A stretch of 64,000 bases of DNA from GH45 sp046704385 (lineage in GTDB: Bacteria > Bacteroidota > Bacteroidia > Bacteroidales > SZUA-534). Made by a program: the position numbers and the translations under genes. A model generated the notes under the pieces. That model saw only the letters and a program-made list of their open reading frames with translations, was not told the DNA's origin and ran no database searches. How positions within the stretch are numbered: position 1 is the stretch's first letter; each line of letters starts with the position of its first letter. The stretch is from assembly GCA_046704385.1 (NCBI GenBank), contig JBJKSB010000061.1:1-64000 (forward strand), written 5' to 3'. Below, piece by piece: positions 18,451-28,339 of the stretch.

Positions 18451-20610
18451 ATGAAAGTATATCAGCCAAACGAAATTAAAAATATCACCCTCATGGGGAA
18501 TGCCGGCTCGGGTAAAACTACATTAGCCGAGTCGATGATGTTTGAAGGAGGTGTTATCAACAGACGGGGAGATGTAGACAGTAAAAATACTGTCTCTGAC
18601 TATCATCCGATTGAGCATGAACAAGAAAGATCAATTTTTTCAACTGTTCTGCACGCTGAGTTTAATAATAAAAAATTAAATATCATTGACACTCCGGGGT
18701 TGGACGATTTTGTGGGTGGAGTGATATCAGCACTTACAGTAACTGATGCTGCAGTAATGGTTATTAATGCATCGCATGGTGTTGAAGTAGGCACACAAAT
18801 ATTGTCGCGTCATGCAGCCCGATTAAATAAACCGATGCTGATTGCTGTAAACCAGCTTGATCAGGATAAAGCCAATTTTGAAAAAGTACTTGAAGAGCTA
18901 AAAACACTTTACGGGAACAAGGCTGTTGTTGTTCAATACCCTATTAATGCAGGACTCGAGTTTAATGAGGTTGTTGATGTTCTTAAAATGAAAATGTACC
19001 GGTGGAAAGCTGAAGGCGGAACACCTGAAATAGTAGACATTCCTGAAGATCAAAAAGCACCTGCTGAAGAATTGCATAATGCATTGGTTGAAGCTGCTGC
19101 TGAAAATGACGATAGCCTGATGGAATTATTCTTTGAAGAAGGTTCATTAAATGAAGATCAAATGCGTGACGGTATCCGTAAAGGTATTATTCAACGTGGA
19201 ATGTTCCCGATCTTTTGCGTATCAGGTAAAAAGAATATGGGCGTGCGCAGGATGATGGAATTTGTGGGTAATGTGGCCCCCAGTCCAAATGATATGCCAG
19301 GTACCCCAAATACTAAAGGCGATTTAATAGTATGTGATCCTAAGGGAAAAACTGCTTTATTTGTTTTTAAAACATCCGTTGAAGAGCATCTGGGTGAGGT
19401 TTTGACCTTTAAAGTAATGAGTGGTAAGGTTGCTGAAGGTATGGATTTGATAAATTCAAAAAGAGGTTCAAAAGAACGTTTAACACAACTTTTTGCTGTT
19501 GCCGGTAAAAACCGGACCAAGTTACCTGAATTGGTTGCTGGTGATATTGGTGCCGTTGTTAAACTTAAAGAAACCAAAACGAATCACACCTTATCTGATA
19601 AGGATTTTGGACCTGCATTTCCTGAAATTAAATTCCCTGACCCAAAATACCGTACAGCAATAAAAGCTGAAAGTGAATCGGATGATGAAAAATTGGGTGA
19701 AATTCTTAACAGGCTTCATGAAGAAGATCCCACTTTAATTGTTGAATATTCTAAAGAACTGAAACAGATTATTGTTCATGGTCAGGGTGAATTCCATTTA
19801 AATACCATGAAATGGATGATTACCAACCTGCATAAAATTGAGACTGAATTTGTTACTCCAAAGATTCCTTATCGTGAAACTATTACAAAACCATGGCAAG
19901 CCGATTACCGTCACAAAAAGCAATCAGGTGGATCAGGGCAGTTTGGTGAAGTTCATATGATAATTGAACCTTATTTTGAAGACATGCCTAAACCGGGTTC
20001 ATACAAAATTGATGGCCGTGAATACACTATGAATGTAAGAGGTATGGAAGAACATGAACTCCCATGGGGTGGTAAACTGGTTTTTGTAAACTGTATTGTT
20101 GGCGGTTCAATTGATGCCCGCTTCCATCCGGCTATTCTGAAAGGTGTTATGGAAAAAATGGAAGAAGGTCCGCTTACTGGTTCATATGCCCGTGATATAC
20201 GCGTTTGTATTTATGATGGTAAGATGCACCCGGTTGATTCAAATGAGATTTCATTCAAATTAGCTGGTAGAAATGCATTTAGCCAGGCCTTTAAAAAAGC
20301 CGGTCCAAAAATTATGGAACCCGTTTATGATGTTGAAGTTTTAGTACCAGCTGATTACATGGGCGATGTAATGAGTGACATGCAAGGAAGAAGAGCTATG
20401 ATTGCAGGTATGAGCAGCGAAGCTGGTTATGAGAAAATCAATGCAAAAGTTCCATTGGCAGAAATGAATAAGTATTCTACTACTTTGAGTTCGCTTACAT
20501 CAGGTAGTGCAACTTATACCATGAAATTTGCAGAATATGCTCAGGTGCCAGCCGATGAACAGGAAAAACTTCTTAAAGCTTACGAAAAAGAACAAGCTGA
20601 CAACGAATAA
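18451..20610 (+). CDS. EF-G paralogue (EF-G2 type) with altered GTPase core
   Basis: This 719-residue protein has the full EF-G domain order (G, II, III, IV, V), with domain IV (IPYRETITKPW, KQSGGSGQFGEVHM) and domain V (MGDVMSDMQGRRAMIAGM) well kept. The P-loop GNAGSGKTT is intact (16-24). Three other GTPase elements differ from the canonical fusA in this window: switch I reads EQERSIFS rather than EQERGITI, the catalytic His of DTPGH is Leu84, and NKxD is NQLD (134-137). A Bacteroides EF-G2 paralogue lacking GTPase activity and supporting translation in starved, gut-colonising cells has been described; this looks like the same class. Whether it binds GTP or works without hydrolysis here is inference. 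It has its own promoter and terminator and stands divergent from the str operon. Confidence 0.93.
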   Translation: MKVYQPNEIKNITLMGNAGSGKTTLAESMMFEGGVINRRGDVDSKNTVSDYHPIEHEQERSIFSTVLHAEFNNKKLNIIDTPGLDDFVGGVISALTVTDAAVMVINASHGVEVGTQILSRHAARLNKPMLIAVNQLDQDKANFEKVLEELKTLYGNKAVVVQYPINAGLEFNEVVDVLKMKMYRWKAEGGTPEIVDIPEDQKAPAEELHNALVEAAAENDDSLMELFFEEGSLNEDQMRDGIRKGIIQRGMFPIFCVSGKKNMGVRRMMEFVGNVAPSPNDMPGTPNTKGDLIVCDPKGKTALFVFKTSVEEHLGEVLTFKVMSGKVAEGMDLINSKRGSKERLTQLFAVAGKNRTKLPELVAGDIGAVVKLKETKTNHTLSDKDFGPAFPEIKFPDPKYRTAIKAESESDDEKLGEILNRLHEEDPTLIVEYSKELKQIIVHGQGEFHLNTMKWMITNLHKIETEFVTPKIPYRETITKPWQADYRHKKQSGGSGQFGEVHMIIEPYFEDMPKPGSYKIDGREYTMNVRGMEEHELPWGGKLVFVNCIVGGSIDARFHPAILKGVMEKMEEGPLTGSYARDIRVCIYDGKMHPVDSNEISFKLAGRNAFSQAFKKAGPKIMEPVYDVEVLVPADYMGDVMSDMQGRRAMIAGMSSEAGYEKINAKVPLAEMNKYSTTLSSLTSGSATYTMKFAEYAQVPADEQEKLLKAYEKEQADNE

Positions 20611-20629
20611 CATATATTATATATGTCTG

Positions 20630-20660
20630 AAAACCACTGGTAATTACTGGTGGTTTTTTT
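20630..20660 (+). terminator. Rho-independent terminator after the EF-G paralogue
   Basis: AAAACCAC at 20630-20637 pairs with GTGGTTTT at 20650-20657, followed by a run of seven T. It lies 20 bases after the EF-G-like stop and touches the end of the convergent gene at 20659, so it may serve both directions. Confidence 0.7.
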
Positions 20661-21540
20661 ATAGATATATTCGTGTGCTTATTCCTATCCAATAAATTGT
20701 TCCAAAGTTGAGGGTGCTGTATGGTAATTTTCCGAAATAGTTATCAATAAGAAAATCAACTGCCCTCTCCGCATTTTGTTTCACAGAAATTCCAATACCT
20801 GAATGAATATCCGGATCGAATTGATTTTCCTGGTACAACTTAATATCCGACCCTATTGATAAATCAAAGTTCTTATTAAGATTATATAAATATTGAATGC
20901 CAAATTCCAGCATAAATCGCTTACGAAAAGCATAGGGGGTTATTACTTCACCAACACTCACATAATAATCAGTATGTTCCGTTTTATATAAATAGGTAAA
21001 ATCAGCTTGTTCGTAATTCACCTTTTTATTATTGAGTTCAAAATATTGATTTCGCAACATATAATCATCGCCCAAATGCGATGAAACATGGAACAACTGC
21101 AAACGAAACCTTTGGTTGTTTTTAGAAGCATAAAGAAACCCGCTGGCCTTGAAATCAGTATTCAACAATCCGCCCAACAGGGTATTTGCATCGTACCTGA
21201 TGATTTCAAACTGTGTGTAAGATGCCGCTCCAAGCGATAATTCAAAATTCATATTTAACATCCTCCACTGAAGCATTGACTTTTGAAAACCCAGGTTTAC
21301 GGGTATATAGGCTCCTTCATAATCAACAGTTCTGGCTTTTAAATAAAAAATGCCTGAATACGGTTGCGTTTCAAGCAGGTCATAGCTTAATAATGGAAAT
21401 ATTTTTGTTTTAGGAAACCAATGAAAGCAGGTATCACTTGATTTTGCAGTAAATGCACTCAGAAACAAAATAAAACCAATAACTATTTTTTGGAGGGAAA
21501 AACGTCCGAAACTTCTAATAAACAATTTAAAAATTTTCAC
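20659..21540 (-). CDS. Exported DUF1207-like, probable outer-membrane barrel protein
   Basis: This 293-residue protein starts from a GTG, with a basic N-terminus then a hydrophobic segment (about 20-33) and small residues that look like a signal peptide. The mature part is rich in alternating aromatic strands and ends in an aromatic-hydrophobic tail (GISTRIYL), typical of beta-barrels. The motif LFHVSSHLGDDYM resembles the DUF1207 family, in which a His-containing HxSSHLGD segment is conserved. Its function is unknown. It is a single gene, convergent with the EF-G paralogue. The family call is tentative. Confidence 0.6.
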   Translation of the reverse strand: MKIFKLFIRSFGRFSLQKIVIGFILFLSAFTAKSSDTCFHWFPKTKIFPLLSYDLLETQPYSGIFYLKARTVDYEGAYIPVNLGFQKSMLQWRMLNMNFELSLGAASYTQFEIIRYDANTLLGGLLNTDFKASGFLYASKNNQRFRLQLFHVSSHLGDDYMLRNQYFELNNKKVNYEQADFTYLYKTEHTDYYVSVGEVITPYAFRKRFMLEFGIQYLYNLNKNFDLSIGSDIKLYQENQFDPDIHSGIGISVKQNAERAVDFLIDNYFGKLPYSTLNFGTIYWIGISTRIYL

Positions 21541-21625
21541 TTAACTGTTGGTTTGACTAATTGCCTGTTGGAACTAACGTTCAACTTTTACTTCTTACAA
21601 AAAATAAGCTTTTAGATTCCAGAAT

Positions 21626-22741
21626 CTATAATTTAAAATCCAAACTAAATTTTTTTAGCTTTTCAGCATTCTCCTGGAGCATCTCAGCACCTGAAGCCAG
21701 TTCTTGAGCTGTTGCAGCGTTTTGCTGAGCCAGCAGGTTCAACTGCGAAACTGCGCTATTTATCTGATCAACTCCTGATCGTTGTTCCAAACTTGCGGCC
21801 TGTACTTCACCAACAAGTTGGGTAGTTTTACTAATTTCAGGTAATAAATCGGTAAGTAACTTTTGCGATGATTTGGAAATATTAACGTTGCTGGCCGCCA
21901 GTTGATTTATTTCATCTGACGAAAGCTTGCTTCTCTCGGCTAATTTTCTTACTTCTGATGCGACCACGGCAAAGCCTTTTCCGTACTCCCCTGCCCTGGC
22001 TGCTTCAACCGCAGCATTTAAAGCCAGAATATTGGTTTGAAATGCAATATCATTAATCACGTTTATTTTACCCGCAATCTCACTAACTGAATTAGTACTG
22101 TCAACTACAGACTTATTTACTTTATCAATCCCATCTGAAACTTTTTTATAAATCGCAGAGGTAGTTTCCATATTTTCAGAATTACTATGGATACCCGAAG
22201 TCATTTCCTCAATGATTGAAGATAATTCCTCAGCTGAGGCCGCTTGTTCCGAAGCTCCCTCAGACATTCCTCCGGCACCTACACGTTGTTCTTCTGCTGC
22301 TATGGAAACCGACCGGGCAATCTTCTGAATTTCACCTAAAAGTTCAACCTGACTATTTCTCATTTTTTCCAATGCTTTGGCTATTTCACCAAACTCATTA
22401 TGCCTTTCAATTAATGATTTATCGAGCTTAAAAGTCAGGTCATTTTTTGAAAAGCTATTCACTATGGTATCCGTAATGATTTTCAAGGGAGCAATAACCT
22501 GTTTCCTTAAATAAAATAATAAACCAATAATCACAATAAGAATTACAGGTGCGCTAATAGTCATATAAACGATGCCTTTTATTGCAATGTAATAAGTTGA
22601 TACTCCGATAAGTGCACAGGCAATAGCCAATAAATTAACTATATAAACCAGGTACGATTTTCTGAAATAATAATTTAATAATAAAGCAGCTACAGAAATA
22701 ATGAGTAGAAGTAGTCCTGAATAAATGTAAAAATCTTTCAT
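21626..22741 (-). CDS. Methyl-accepting chemotaxis protein without periplasmic sensor domain
   Basis: This is a 371-residue chemoreceptor-like protein. Three hydrophobic segments fill residues 4-80 with only short loops, so there is no extracellular ligand-binding domain. A HAMP-like linker follows (about 81-135, with EFGEIAKALEKM). The signalling coiled coil (140-371) carries the CheA/CheW-binding tip (FQTNILALNAAVEAARAGE). It may sense a signal within the membrane or cytoplasm, or act in a non-flagellar output. There is no C-terminal CheR-tethering pentapeptide. No cheA is nearby; a cheW lies 21 kb away at 43799-44299. Confidence 0.88.
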   Translation of the reverse strand: MKDFYIYSGLLLLIISVAALLLNYYFRKSYLVYIVNLLAIACALIGVSTYYIAIKGIVYMTISAPVILIVIIGLLFYLRKQVIAPLKIITDTIVNSFSKNDLTFKLDKSLIERHNEFGEIAKALEKMRNSQVELLGEIQKIARSVSIAAEEQRVGAGGMSEGASEQAASAEELSSIIEEMTSGIHSNSENMETTSAIYKKVSDGIDKVNKSVVDSTNSVSEIAGKINVINDIAFQTNILALNAAVEAARAGEYGKGFAVVASEVRKLAERSKLSSDEINQLAASNVNISKSSQKLLTDLLPEISKTTQLVGEVQAASLEQRSGVDQINSAVSQLNLLAQQNAATAQELASGAEMLQENAEKLKKFSLDFKL

Positions 22742-22814
22742 GTGTAGGATAAGAATTGTGTAAGTTAATCAAGTGACTTTAAATTTACATTGTTTTACAT
22801 TAACATCCTACAAA

Positions 22815-22847
22815 TAAAAAAAGGTTCTTTAAGAATTTTAAAGAACC
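22815..22847 (-). terminator. Terminator of the pntAB operon
   Basis: The arms GGTTCTTTAA (22823-22832) and TTAAAGAACC (22838-22847) are perfect 10-base inverted repeats with a 5-base loop. On the minus strand the stem is followed by a run of seven T. It lies about 25 bases beyond the pntB stop. Confidence 0.8.
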
Positions 22848-22871
22848 CCTTTGTATATTTAAATTCCGAAA

Positions 22872-24260
22872 TTAATAGTTTTTATTAAGCTCTTCAACGC
22901 TGAATTTTGCGTCGCCATAAAGCATGTCAGCATTTTCCTTATAAAACAAAGGATTTTCGATACCTGCATAGCCTGCTGCCATTGACCGTTTCATAACAAT
23001 AACTTTTTTGGCATTCCAAACTTCGATAACAGGCATACCATAAATCGGGCTGCCTTCATCCTCCAATGCTGCTGGATTTACAATATCGTTGGCACCTATA
23101 ACCATTACTAAATCGGTTTCGGGTAAATCAGGATTTATTTCATCCATTTCAAGAACAATATCATAAGGTACGCTTGCTTCAGCCAAAAGTACATTCATAT
23201 GACCTGGTAAACGACCGGCAACAGGGTGAATACCAAAACGTACCAGCTTACCGTCAGCTTTTAGTTTTTGTACCAGTTCATGAATTGGATATTGTGCTTT
23301 TGCAACTGCCATTCCGTATCCGGGCACAATTACAACAGAGTTTGACTCTCTTAACATTTCAGCAACTTCCTCATGAGTTGCCGAAGTTACTTCTCCTTCA
23401 ATTTCTTTTGAACCTGATGATGAGGTATTACCAAAGCCACCAAAAATAACTGATAGGAATGAGCGGTTCATGGCTTCACACATAATGATAGAAAGAATAG
23501 CACCTGAACTACCAACCAGGGCACCTGTCACAATCAATAAATCGTTACCCAGCATAAAACCTGCGGCGGCAGCGGCCCAGCCTGAGTATGAGTTTAACAT
23601 TGAAACCACCACCGGCATATCGGCTCCACCAATTGCCATTACCAGCATTATACCGATAAATGAAGCAATACCTGTCATAATACCCAGTTCCAATAAACCA
23701 GAAGTACCCGGTGCCTGAACAAACATAACTCCCATAATGATGGAAATAATTACCAAAGTTATATTAACGGCATGCCGACCTTTATAAGCCAGCGCCTTGC
23801 TCCTGATTTTGCCTTCAAGTTTACCCCAGGCAATTATAGAACCCGTAAAAGTAATGGCCCCAATAAATACTCCAACAAAAACCTCTACAAGGTGAATAGT
23901 ATGTTCTGAGTGTGAAAGTAAATGTGTATGTGGGTCGAAATAAGAACCGAATCCTACTAAAACGGCTGCCAAACCAACAAAACTATGTAGTATCGCCACC
24001 AACTGTGGCATGGAGGTCATCTCAACCCTGCGGGCAACTGTAATACCTATTACAGATGCAATAGCAAGTGCTACTATTATATATATGTGTCCTTCAACTT
24101 CTGAACCTAATACGGTAGAAAGTATTGCAATAGCCATACCTACTATACCATAAACAACTCCACGCTTGGCTGATTCCTGTGATGAAAGTCCGCCAAGACT
24201 TAGTATAAATAATATACTTGCAAATATATAAGCTGCTGTTTGTATACCTGATGAAATCAT
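22872..24260 (-). CDS. pntB: NAD(P) transhydrogenase subunit beta
   Basis: The beta subunit of proton-translocating transhydrogenase couples the proton gradient to hydride transfer from NADH to NADP+. The 462-residue protein has about nine membrane helices (domain II, residues 1-265, with ADMPVVVSMLNSYSGWAAAA), then the NADP(H)-binding domain III with VIVPGYGMAVAKAQ, HPVAGRLPGHMNVLLAEA and GANDIVNPAA. It is cotranscribed with pntA, 4 bases apart, and ends at a strong terminator. Confidence 0.97.
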   Translation of the reverse strand: MISSGIQTAAYIFASILFILSLGGLSSQESAKRGVVYGIVGMAIAILSTVLGSEVEGHIYIIVALAIASVIGITVARRVEMTSMPQLVAILHSFVGLAAVLVGFGSYFDPHTHLLSHSEHTIHLVEVFVGVFIGAITFTGSIIAWGKLEGKIRSKALAYKGRHAVNITLVIISIIMGVMFVQAPGTSGLLELGIMTGIASFIGIMLVMAIGGADMPVVVSMLNSYSGWAAAAAGFMLGNDLLIVTGALVGSSGAILSIIMCEAMNRSFLSVIFGGFGNTSSSGSKEIEGEVTSATHEEVAEMLRESNSVVIVPGYGMAVAKAQYPIHELVQKLKADGKLVRFGIHPVAGRLPGHMNVLLAEASVPYDIVLEMDEINPDLPETDLVMVIGANDIVNPAALEDEGSPIYGMPVIEVWNAKKVIVMKRSMAAGYAGIENPLFYKENADMLYGDAKFSVEELNKNY

Positions 24261-24264
24261 ATCC

Positions 24265-25803
24265 TTATTTTCTAAACATTTTTAACATTCGGTGGGTAAC
24301 AAAAAAGCCCCCTATTATATTTATTCCCGCAACTAAAACAGCAAGTGATGCCAGTATAGATAAGATACTGTCAAAATGTGCCTGCATTTGTAATAAGCCT
24401 CCAACAATTATAATTCCGCTAATAGCATTGGTTACAGCCATCAACGGGGTATGTAAGGCATGAGTCACATTCCAGATTACCTGCCATCCTACAAATACAG
24501 CCAGTACAAAAACAGTTAAATGGCTTAAAAAGGCTGATGGTGATGATTTACCCAATCCAAAAATTATTAAGCCAACTACGGCTAAACCTATAGCCGATGA
24601 GCGCGATTTCTTTTTAGCTTTTAAACGTGCCTGTTCTTCCTTGTCGAATTGTACAACCTCTTTGTCAGCCTTTGGTTTTGCAGGACTAACAGGTAGGGGT
24701 TCGGGAGGCCAGTTAATTGCACCATTATAAGTTACCATGGCTCTTTTAACAACATCGTCCTCCATATCAATTTTGAAGTTTTCAGCTTTTCCCATGTCAT
24801 CAAGTAAATGACAAAGGTTATTGCCATACAACTGACTGGCCTGAGAAGGTAACTGATCAACTTTACCCACAATGGTAACACCATTTTCAGTTTTGTAAAC
24901 TTCATTAGGTTTTGTCATGGTACAGTTTCCACCGGTTGAAGCAGCCAGGTCAACAATTACTGAGCCTTGCTTCATGGCTTCAACGTGATAATCAAGCAGT
25001 AATTTGGGTGCTTCACGACCCGGAATTTGCGCTGTGGTTATAATAATATCAACATCTTTTGCCTGCTCCAAAAACAGTTTCATTTCAGCATCAATATATT
25101 CCTGACTCATCACCTTGGAATAACCTGACGATGTACTACCATCTTCTTCAATATCAACTGTCAGAAACTGTGCTCCCATGCTTTGAATTTGCTCTTCAAC
25201 TTCCAAACGGGTATCAAAAGCCCTAACAATAGCACCTAATGAGTGAGCAGCACCAATTGAAGCCAAACCAGCTACACCAGCACCAATTACCATAATTTTT
25301 GCCGGTTCAACTTTTCCGGCAGCAGTTATCTGACCATTAAGGAAACGGCCAAAATAATTGGCTCCCTCAATTACAGCTCTGTAACCAGCTATATTTGCCA
25401 TGGATGACAATACATCCATTTTTTGTGCCCGTGATATACGGGGAATAGCATCCATGGCAATGGCATTAATTTTCTTTTCGGCCAGCTTTTTTAATAAATC
25501 CTGATTTTGAGCCGGCCATAAATAACTCAGAGTTACCGTTCCTTCCTTCATTTGATCAATTTCCTCAAATGTAGGAGGTTGAACTTTTAAAATAACCTCA
25601 GAGGAAGTATAAACCTCAGATGCAGTTTTTGCAATTTTGGCCCCAGCATCTACAAATTCATTATCAGTAAAGTTTGCTCTGTCACCAGCGCTTGCTTCCA
25701 CAACAACCTCAAACCCCTGTTTTATGAGCCTGATAACTGTCTTAGGTGTAGCGGCTACCCTACCTTCTGATTGCAGAAGCTCTTTCGGAATACCTACTAT
25801 CAT
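24265..25803 (-). CDS. pntA: NAD(P) transhydrogenase subunit alpha (fused PntAA-PntAB)
   Basis: The 512-residue alpha subunit carries the NAD(H)-binding domain I (residues 1-370) and four membrane helices at the C-terminus (about 400-505). Domain I has the nucleotide motif VIGAGVAGLASIGAAHSLGA and the mobile loop ITTAQIPGREAPKLL. Many bacteria split this subunit in two; here it is one chain, as in E. coli. It is the first gene of the pntAB operon, with a good promoter upstream. Confidence 0.97.
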   Translation of the reverse strand: MIVGIPKELLQSEGRVAATPKTVIRLIKQGFEVVVEASAGDRANFTDNEFVDAGAKIAKTASEVYTSSEVILKVQPPTFEEIDQMKEGTVTLSYLWPAQNQDLLKKLAEKKINAIAMDAIPRISRAQKMDVLSSMANIAGYRAVIEGANYFGRFLNGQITAAGKVEPAKIMVIGAGVAGLASIGAAHSLGAIVRAFDTRLEVEEQIQSMGAQFLTVDIEEDGSTSSGYSKVMSQEYIDAEMKLFLEQAKDVDIIITTAQIPGREAPKLLLDYHVEAMKQGSVIVDLAASTGGNCTMTKPNEVYKTENGVTIVGKVDQLPSQASQLYGNNLCHLLDDMGKAENFKIDMEDDVVKRAMVTYNGAINWPPEPLPVSPAKPKADKEVVQFDKEEQARLKAKKKSRSSAIGLAVVGLIIFGLGKSSPSAFLSHLTVFVLAVFVGWQVIWNVTHALHTPLMAVTNAISGIIIVGGLLQMQAHFDSILSILASLAVLVAGINIIGGFFVTHRMLKMFRK

Positions 25804-25861
25804 AAATTGATTTTTTATGTTATAAAAATTTACTGTTTACCAATCCTTTTCAAAAACGGCG

Positions 25862-25891
25862 TAAAAGTAGTAAAATTGATAAAAGATACAA
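25862..25891 (-). promoter_or_regulatory. Candidate promoter of pntAB
   Basis: On the minus strand TTG (25891-25889) is followed by a 19-base spacer and TACTTTTA (25869-25862), one mismatch from TAnnTTTG. It is about 60 bases upstream of the pntA ATG. Confidence 0.5.
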
Positions 25892-25940
25892 TGAAGTGTT
25901 TTTTATAGCATCTTATTTATCAATTTTTTAACCCATTGAG

Positions 25941-27644
25941 TTAATAATTGCCTGTTTTAAATTTGTATTTGTTGCTTAACAATAAAGCATCAAGTTCGCC
26001 GGGAGCAACGGTAATTCCAACCTGATCCTTCAAATACAGATTTTTCGCCTTAAAGGTCCCGGTGGCATTTATGGTTTCACCTGATTTTATGGTCCCAATA
26101 TTACAGGAAACCGGCATAAAAGTTTTATCCCCGTTTTTACAAAACTTTACGACACTAACCTGATAGGGTTTAGTATATTCCTTAAAATTGATATTATATT
26201 CATAAGGATTATAGAGATCAAAATTCACCTGATAGGTTGAATCGTCATTTAATTTGGTGAAGTTATTAATCGTTATCTTTAAATTATTAATTACCAGAAA
26301 TTCATTTACATTCCGGTATCTGATTTTAATTTTTCCGGTAGTATCAACCGGTAACCAGCCCTCAGTGAATTCATCCTTTAGCAGTATTGCAGATTTTTTA
26401 TGGAATCTTTTATCATAATCCCAAAAATCGTATTGTGTTTTGTGATAAAAAATAGTACGACTGGTAAATGCATCTTTACCTGTATAAAATGTATATTTTG
26501 CCGGCCTGCTGTATGAATCAAGAAAAACTACATCTTTATCTTTTACAAAATTGGCCAGCTTCTCAAAATATTCTCTTCCTTCCTGATGAAATTCAGTATT
26601 AATATTTAGAGGAAGAATTAACAATATGCGTAGTATAAAAAACAGGGGTATAGTAAAATACATCAGTTTAACCAGTATTTTTTGGGTTTTAAGGTTGTTT
26701 ATGGCAATGGTATGAAACATTATAATACCCGGAATTACAGAAATAGCAACCCAATGAGGCTCAACGTGATTTTTAAATGAGTTGAACCCAAAAAAGATTA
26801 AAACCCCCCAAAACAAAAATTTTAATGATCGGTATTCCAGTTCTATTTTCTTCTTTATCAAATAATAAAATAAAAAAACCACCAAGAAAGGATTCATAAT
26901 TAACAGAACATTAAGGATGTAATCCAATATGTTCTTTACTTCAAAAACATTATCGGACCGATAATTTAACTGGTAAATAATGGAAACAAAATCGTGATTA
27001 TATTCCCACACTATGTGGGGAATAAACAAGGCAATGCCAATCAAACCCGCTAAATAGAACCTGAAATTTTTCAGAACTTTATAATAAGGAATCAGCGATA
27101 AAATAATAATTAAAGCACCGTGATACTTTGAATACATAAGCAGAGCCGCAACAATTCCAAGTAGCACCGCATTTTTTAGATTACCTTTTAGTATAAACCT
27201 TTTAAATATCAACAAATAAAGTGTTCCAAAAAATAATAACGGAACATCGGGGGTAGTAATAAAACCATAAATATGACAAATAGGCATGGCAAAAATCAAC
27301 AAGGCAAAAATCACCTCCGATTTTTCTTTTTCGCGTTGCTCAACCGGAATAAGGAACCAAATATTTAAATAAGTTAATGCGGAAAGAATTACGGTAAATA
27401 ACCTTACTCCCAATACATTATGAAAAACCAGATAACCCAGGTGAATCATTAATGCAACCATAGGAGGATGATCAAAAAATCCCCAATCGAGGTGTTCTGA
27501 AAACATCCAGTAATAAGCTTCATCTTTACTTATGGCTGTAAATATGGATTGAAGGAGATTTATTAACGCAAAAAGGCCCAGGAAAAAGAGTAATCGCTGA
27601 AATTTTGTAGCTTTTTTGAATCGGGTAAGTAGCCTTTTTATCAT
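25941..27644 (-). CDS. GT39/ArnT-type membrane glycosyltransferase
   Basis: This is a 567-residue integral membrane protein with ten or more hydrophobic segments in residues 15-350 and a soluble C-terminal part (about 360-567). The first external loop holds the acidic SKDEAYYWMFSEHLDWGF motif followed by DHPPMVALM, the pattern of the PMT/ArnT superfamily, in which the Asp near the first helix acts in sugar transfer from a polyprenyl-phosphate donor. The acceptor is unknown. The C-terminal region looks like a beta-rich periplasmic domain. It is followed upstream by a LysE-type exporter gene 23 bases away, so the two may be cotranscribed. Confidence 0.85.
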   Translation of the reverse strand: MIKRLLTRFKKATKFQRLLFFLGLFALINLLQSIFTAISKDEAYYWMFSEHLDWGFFDHPPMVALMIHLGYLVFHNVLGVRLFTVILSALTYLNIWFLIPVEQREKEKSEVIFALLIFAMPICHIYGFITTPDVPLLFFGTLYLLIFKRFILKGNLKNAVLLGIVAALLMYSKYHGALIIILSLIPYYKVLKNFRFYLAGLIGIALFIPHIVWEYNHDFVSIIYQLNYRSDNVFEVKNILDYILNVLLIMNPFLVVFLFYYLIKKKIELEYRSLKFLFWGVLIFFGFNSFKNHVEPHWVAISVIPGIIMFHTIAINNLKTQKILVKLMYFTIPLFFILRILLILPLNINTEFHQEGREYFEKLANFVKDKDVVFLDSYSRPAKYTFYTGKDAFTSRTIFYHKTQYDFWDYDKRFHKKSAILLKDEFTEGWLPVDTTGKIKIRYRNVNEFLVINNLKITINNFTKLNDDSTYQVNFDLYNPYEYNINFKEYTKPYQVSVVKFCKNGDKTFMPVSCNIGTIKSGETINATGTFKAKNLYLKDQVGITVAPGELDALLLSNKYKFKTGNY

Positions 27645-27667
27645 GATGGTGATATTACCTTATTTCT

Positions 27668-28303
27668 CTACAGTAGAAAAAATTTAATGACGGCAATAAT
27701 TGAAAGTACAATAATTACAATACCGCTTATTCGGTTTAATAGAAAAATATTACGTAACCGGAATCGTTTCCTGAAAATACTAACCACATAAGTTAACAAT
27801 AACCACCATAATGTTGCCCCGGCAAAAATTCCGGCCACTAAAAGTAAATTTTGCTTATCGCTGTCATCATTGGCTAATAAACCCATCATGGTAAAGGCTG
27901 CTCCAAAAAACAGAATGGTCAGCGGATTTGATATAGTTAAAAAGAATACTGAGATATAATCGCGAATAGCAGCATGCTTTTTACTACTTGAACGATAGTA
28001 CCTATATTGTTTTACCGGATTATTAAAAATCATCCTGAAACCCAGGAATAACAAAACCATAATTCCAACTATTTGAAATATCATCTGGTTTTTGCTTAAA
28101 AAATTCGTGATAAAACTTACCCCAAAAGCAGCCAGAATAGCATAGAAAGTATCGGCAGTAGCGGCCCCGAGCCCTGATAAAAACCCAAGCACAGGTCCTT
28201 TATTCACTGTTTTTTGCACGCACAATACTCCTATTGGACCCATAGGCGCAGAAACAACGATACCAACTAATAAACCTTTAAGGAAAAATTCTATACTATG
28301 CAT
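27668..28303 (-). CDS. LysE-family amino-acid exporter
   Basis: This 211-residue protein has six hydrophobic helices and the family signature near the N-terminus (SAPMGPIGVLCVQKTVNKG), followed by GFLSGLGAATADTFYA. The LysE/RhtB family exports amino acids or small metabolites across the inner membrane; the substrate cannot be told. A middle basic loop (YRYYRSSSKKHAAIRDY) is cytoplasmic. The gene is divergent from the TIGR02757 gene. Confidence 0.88.
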   Translation of the reverse strand: MHSIEFFLKGLLVGIVVSAPMGPIGVLCVQKTVNKGPVLGFLSGLGAATADTFYAILAAFGVSFITNFLSKNQMIFQIVGIMVLLFLGFRMIFNNPVKQYRYYRSSSKKHAAIRDYISVFFLTISNPLTILFFGAAFTMMGLLANDDSDKQNLLLVAGIFAGATLWWLLLTYVVSIFRKRFRLRNIFLLNRISGIVIIVLSIIAVIKFFLL

Positions 28304-28339
28304 TCCAAGTGTCGAAATTGTATGCTTTTATTTATGCCC

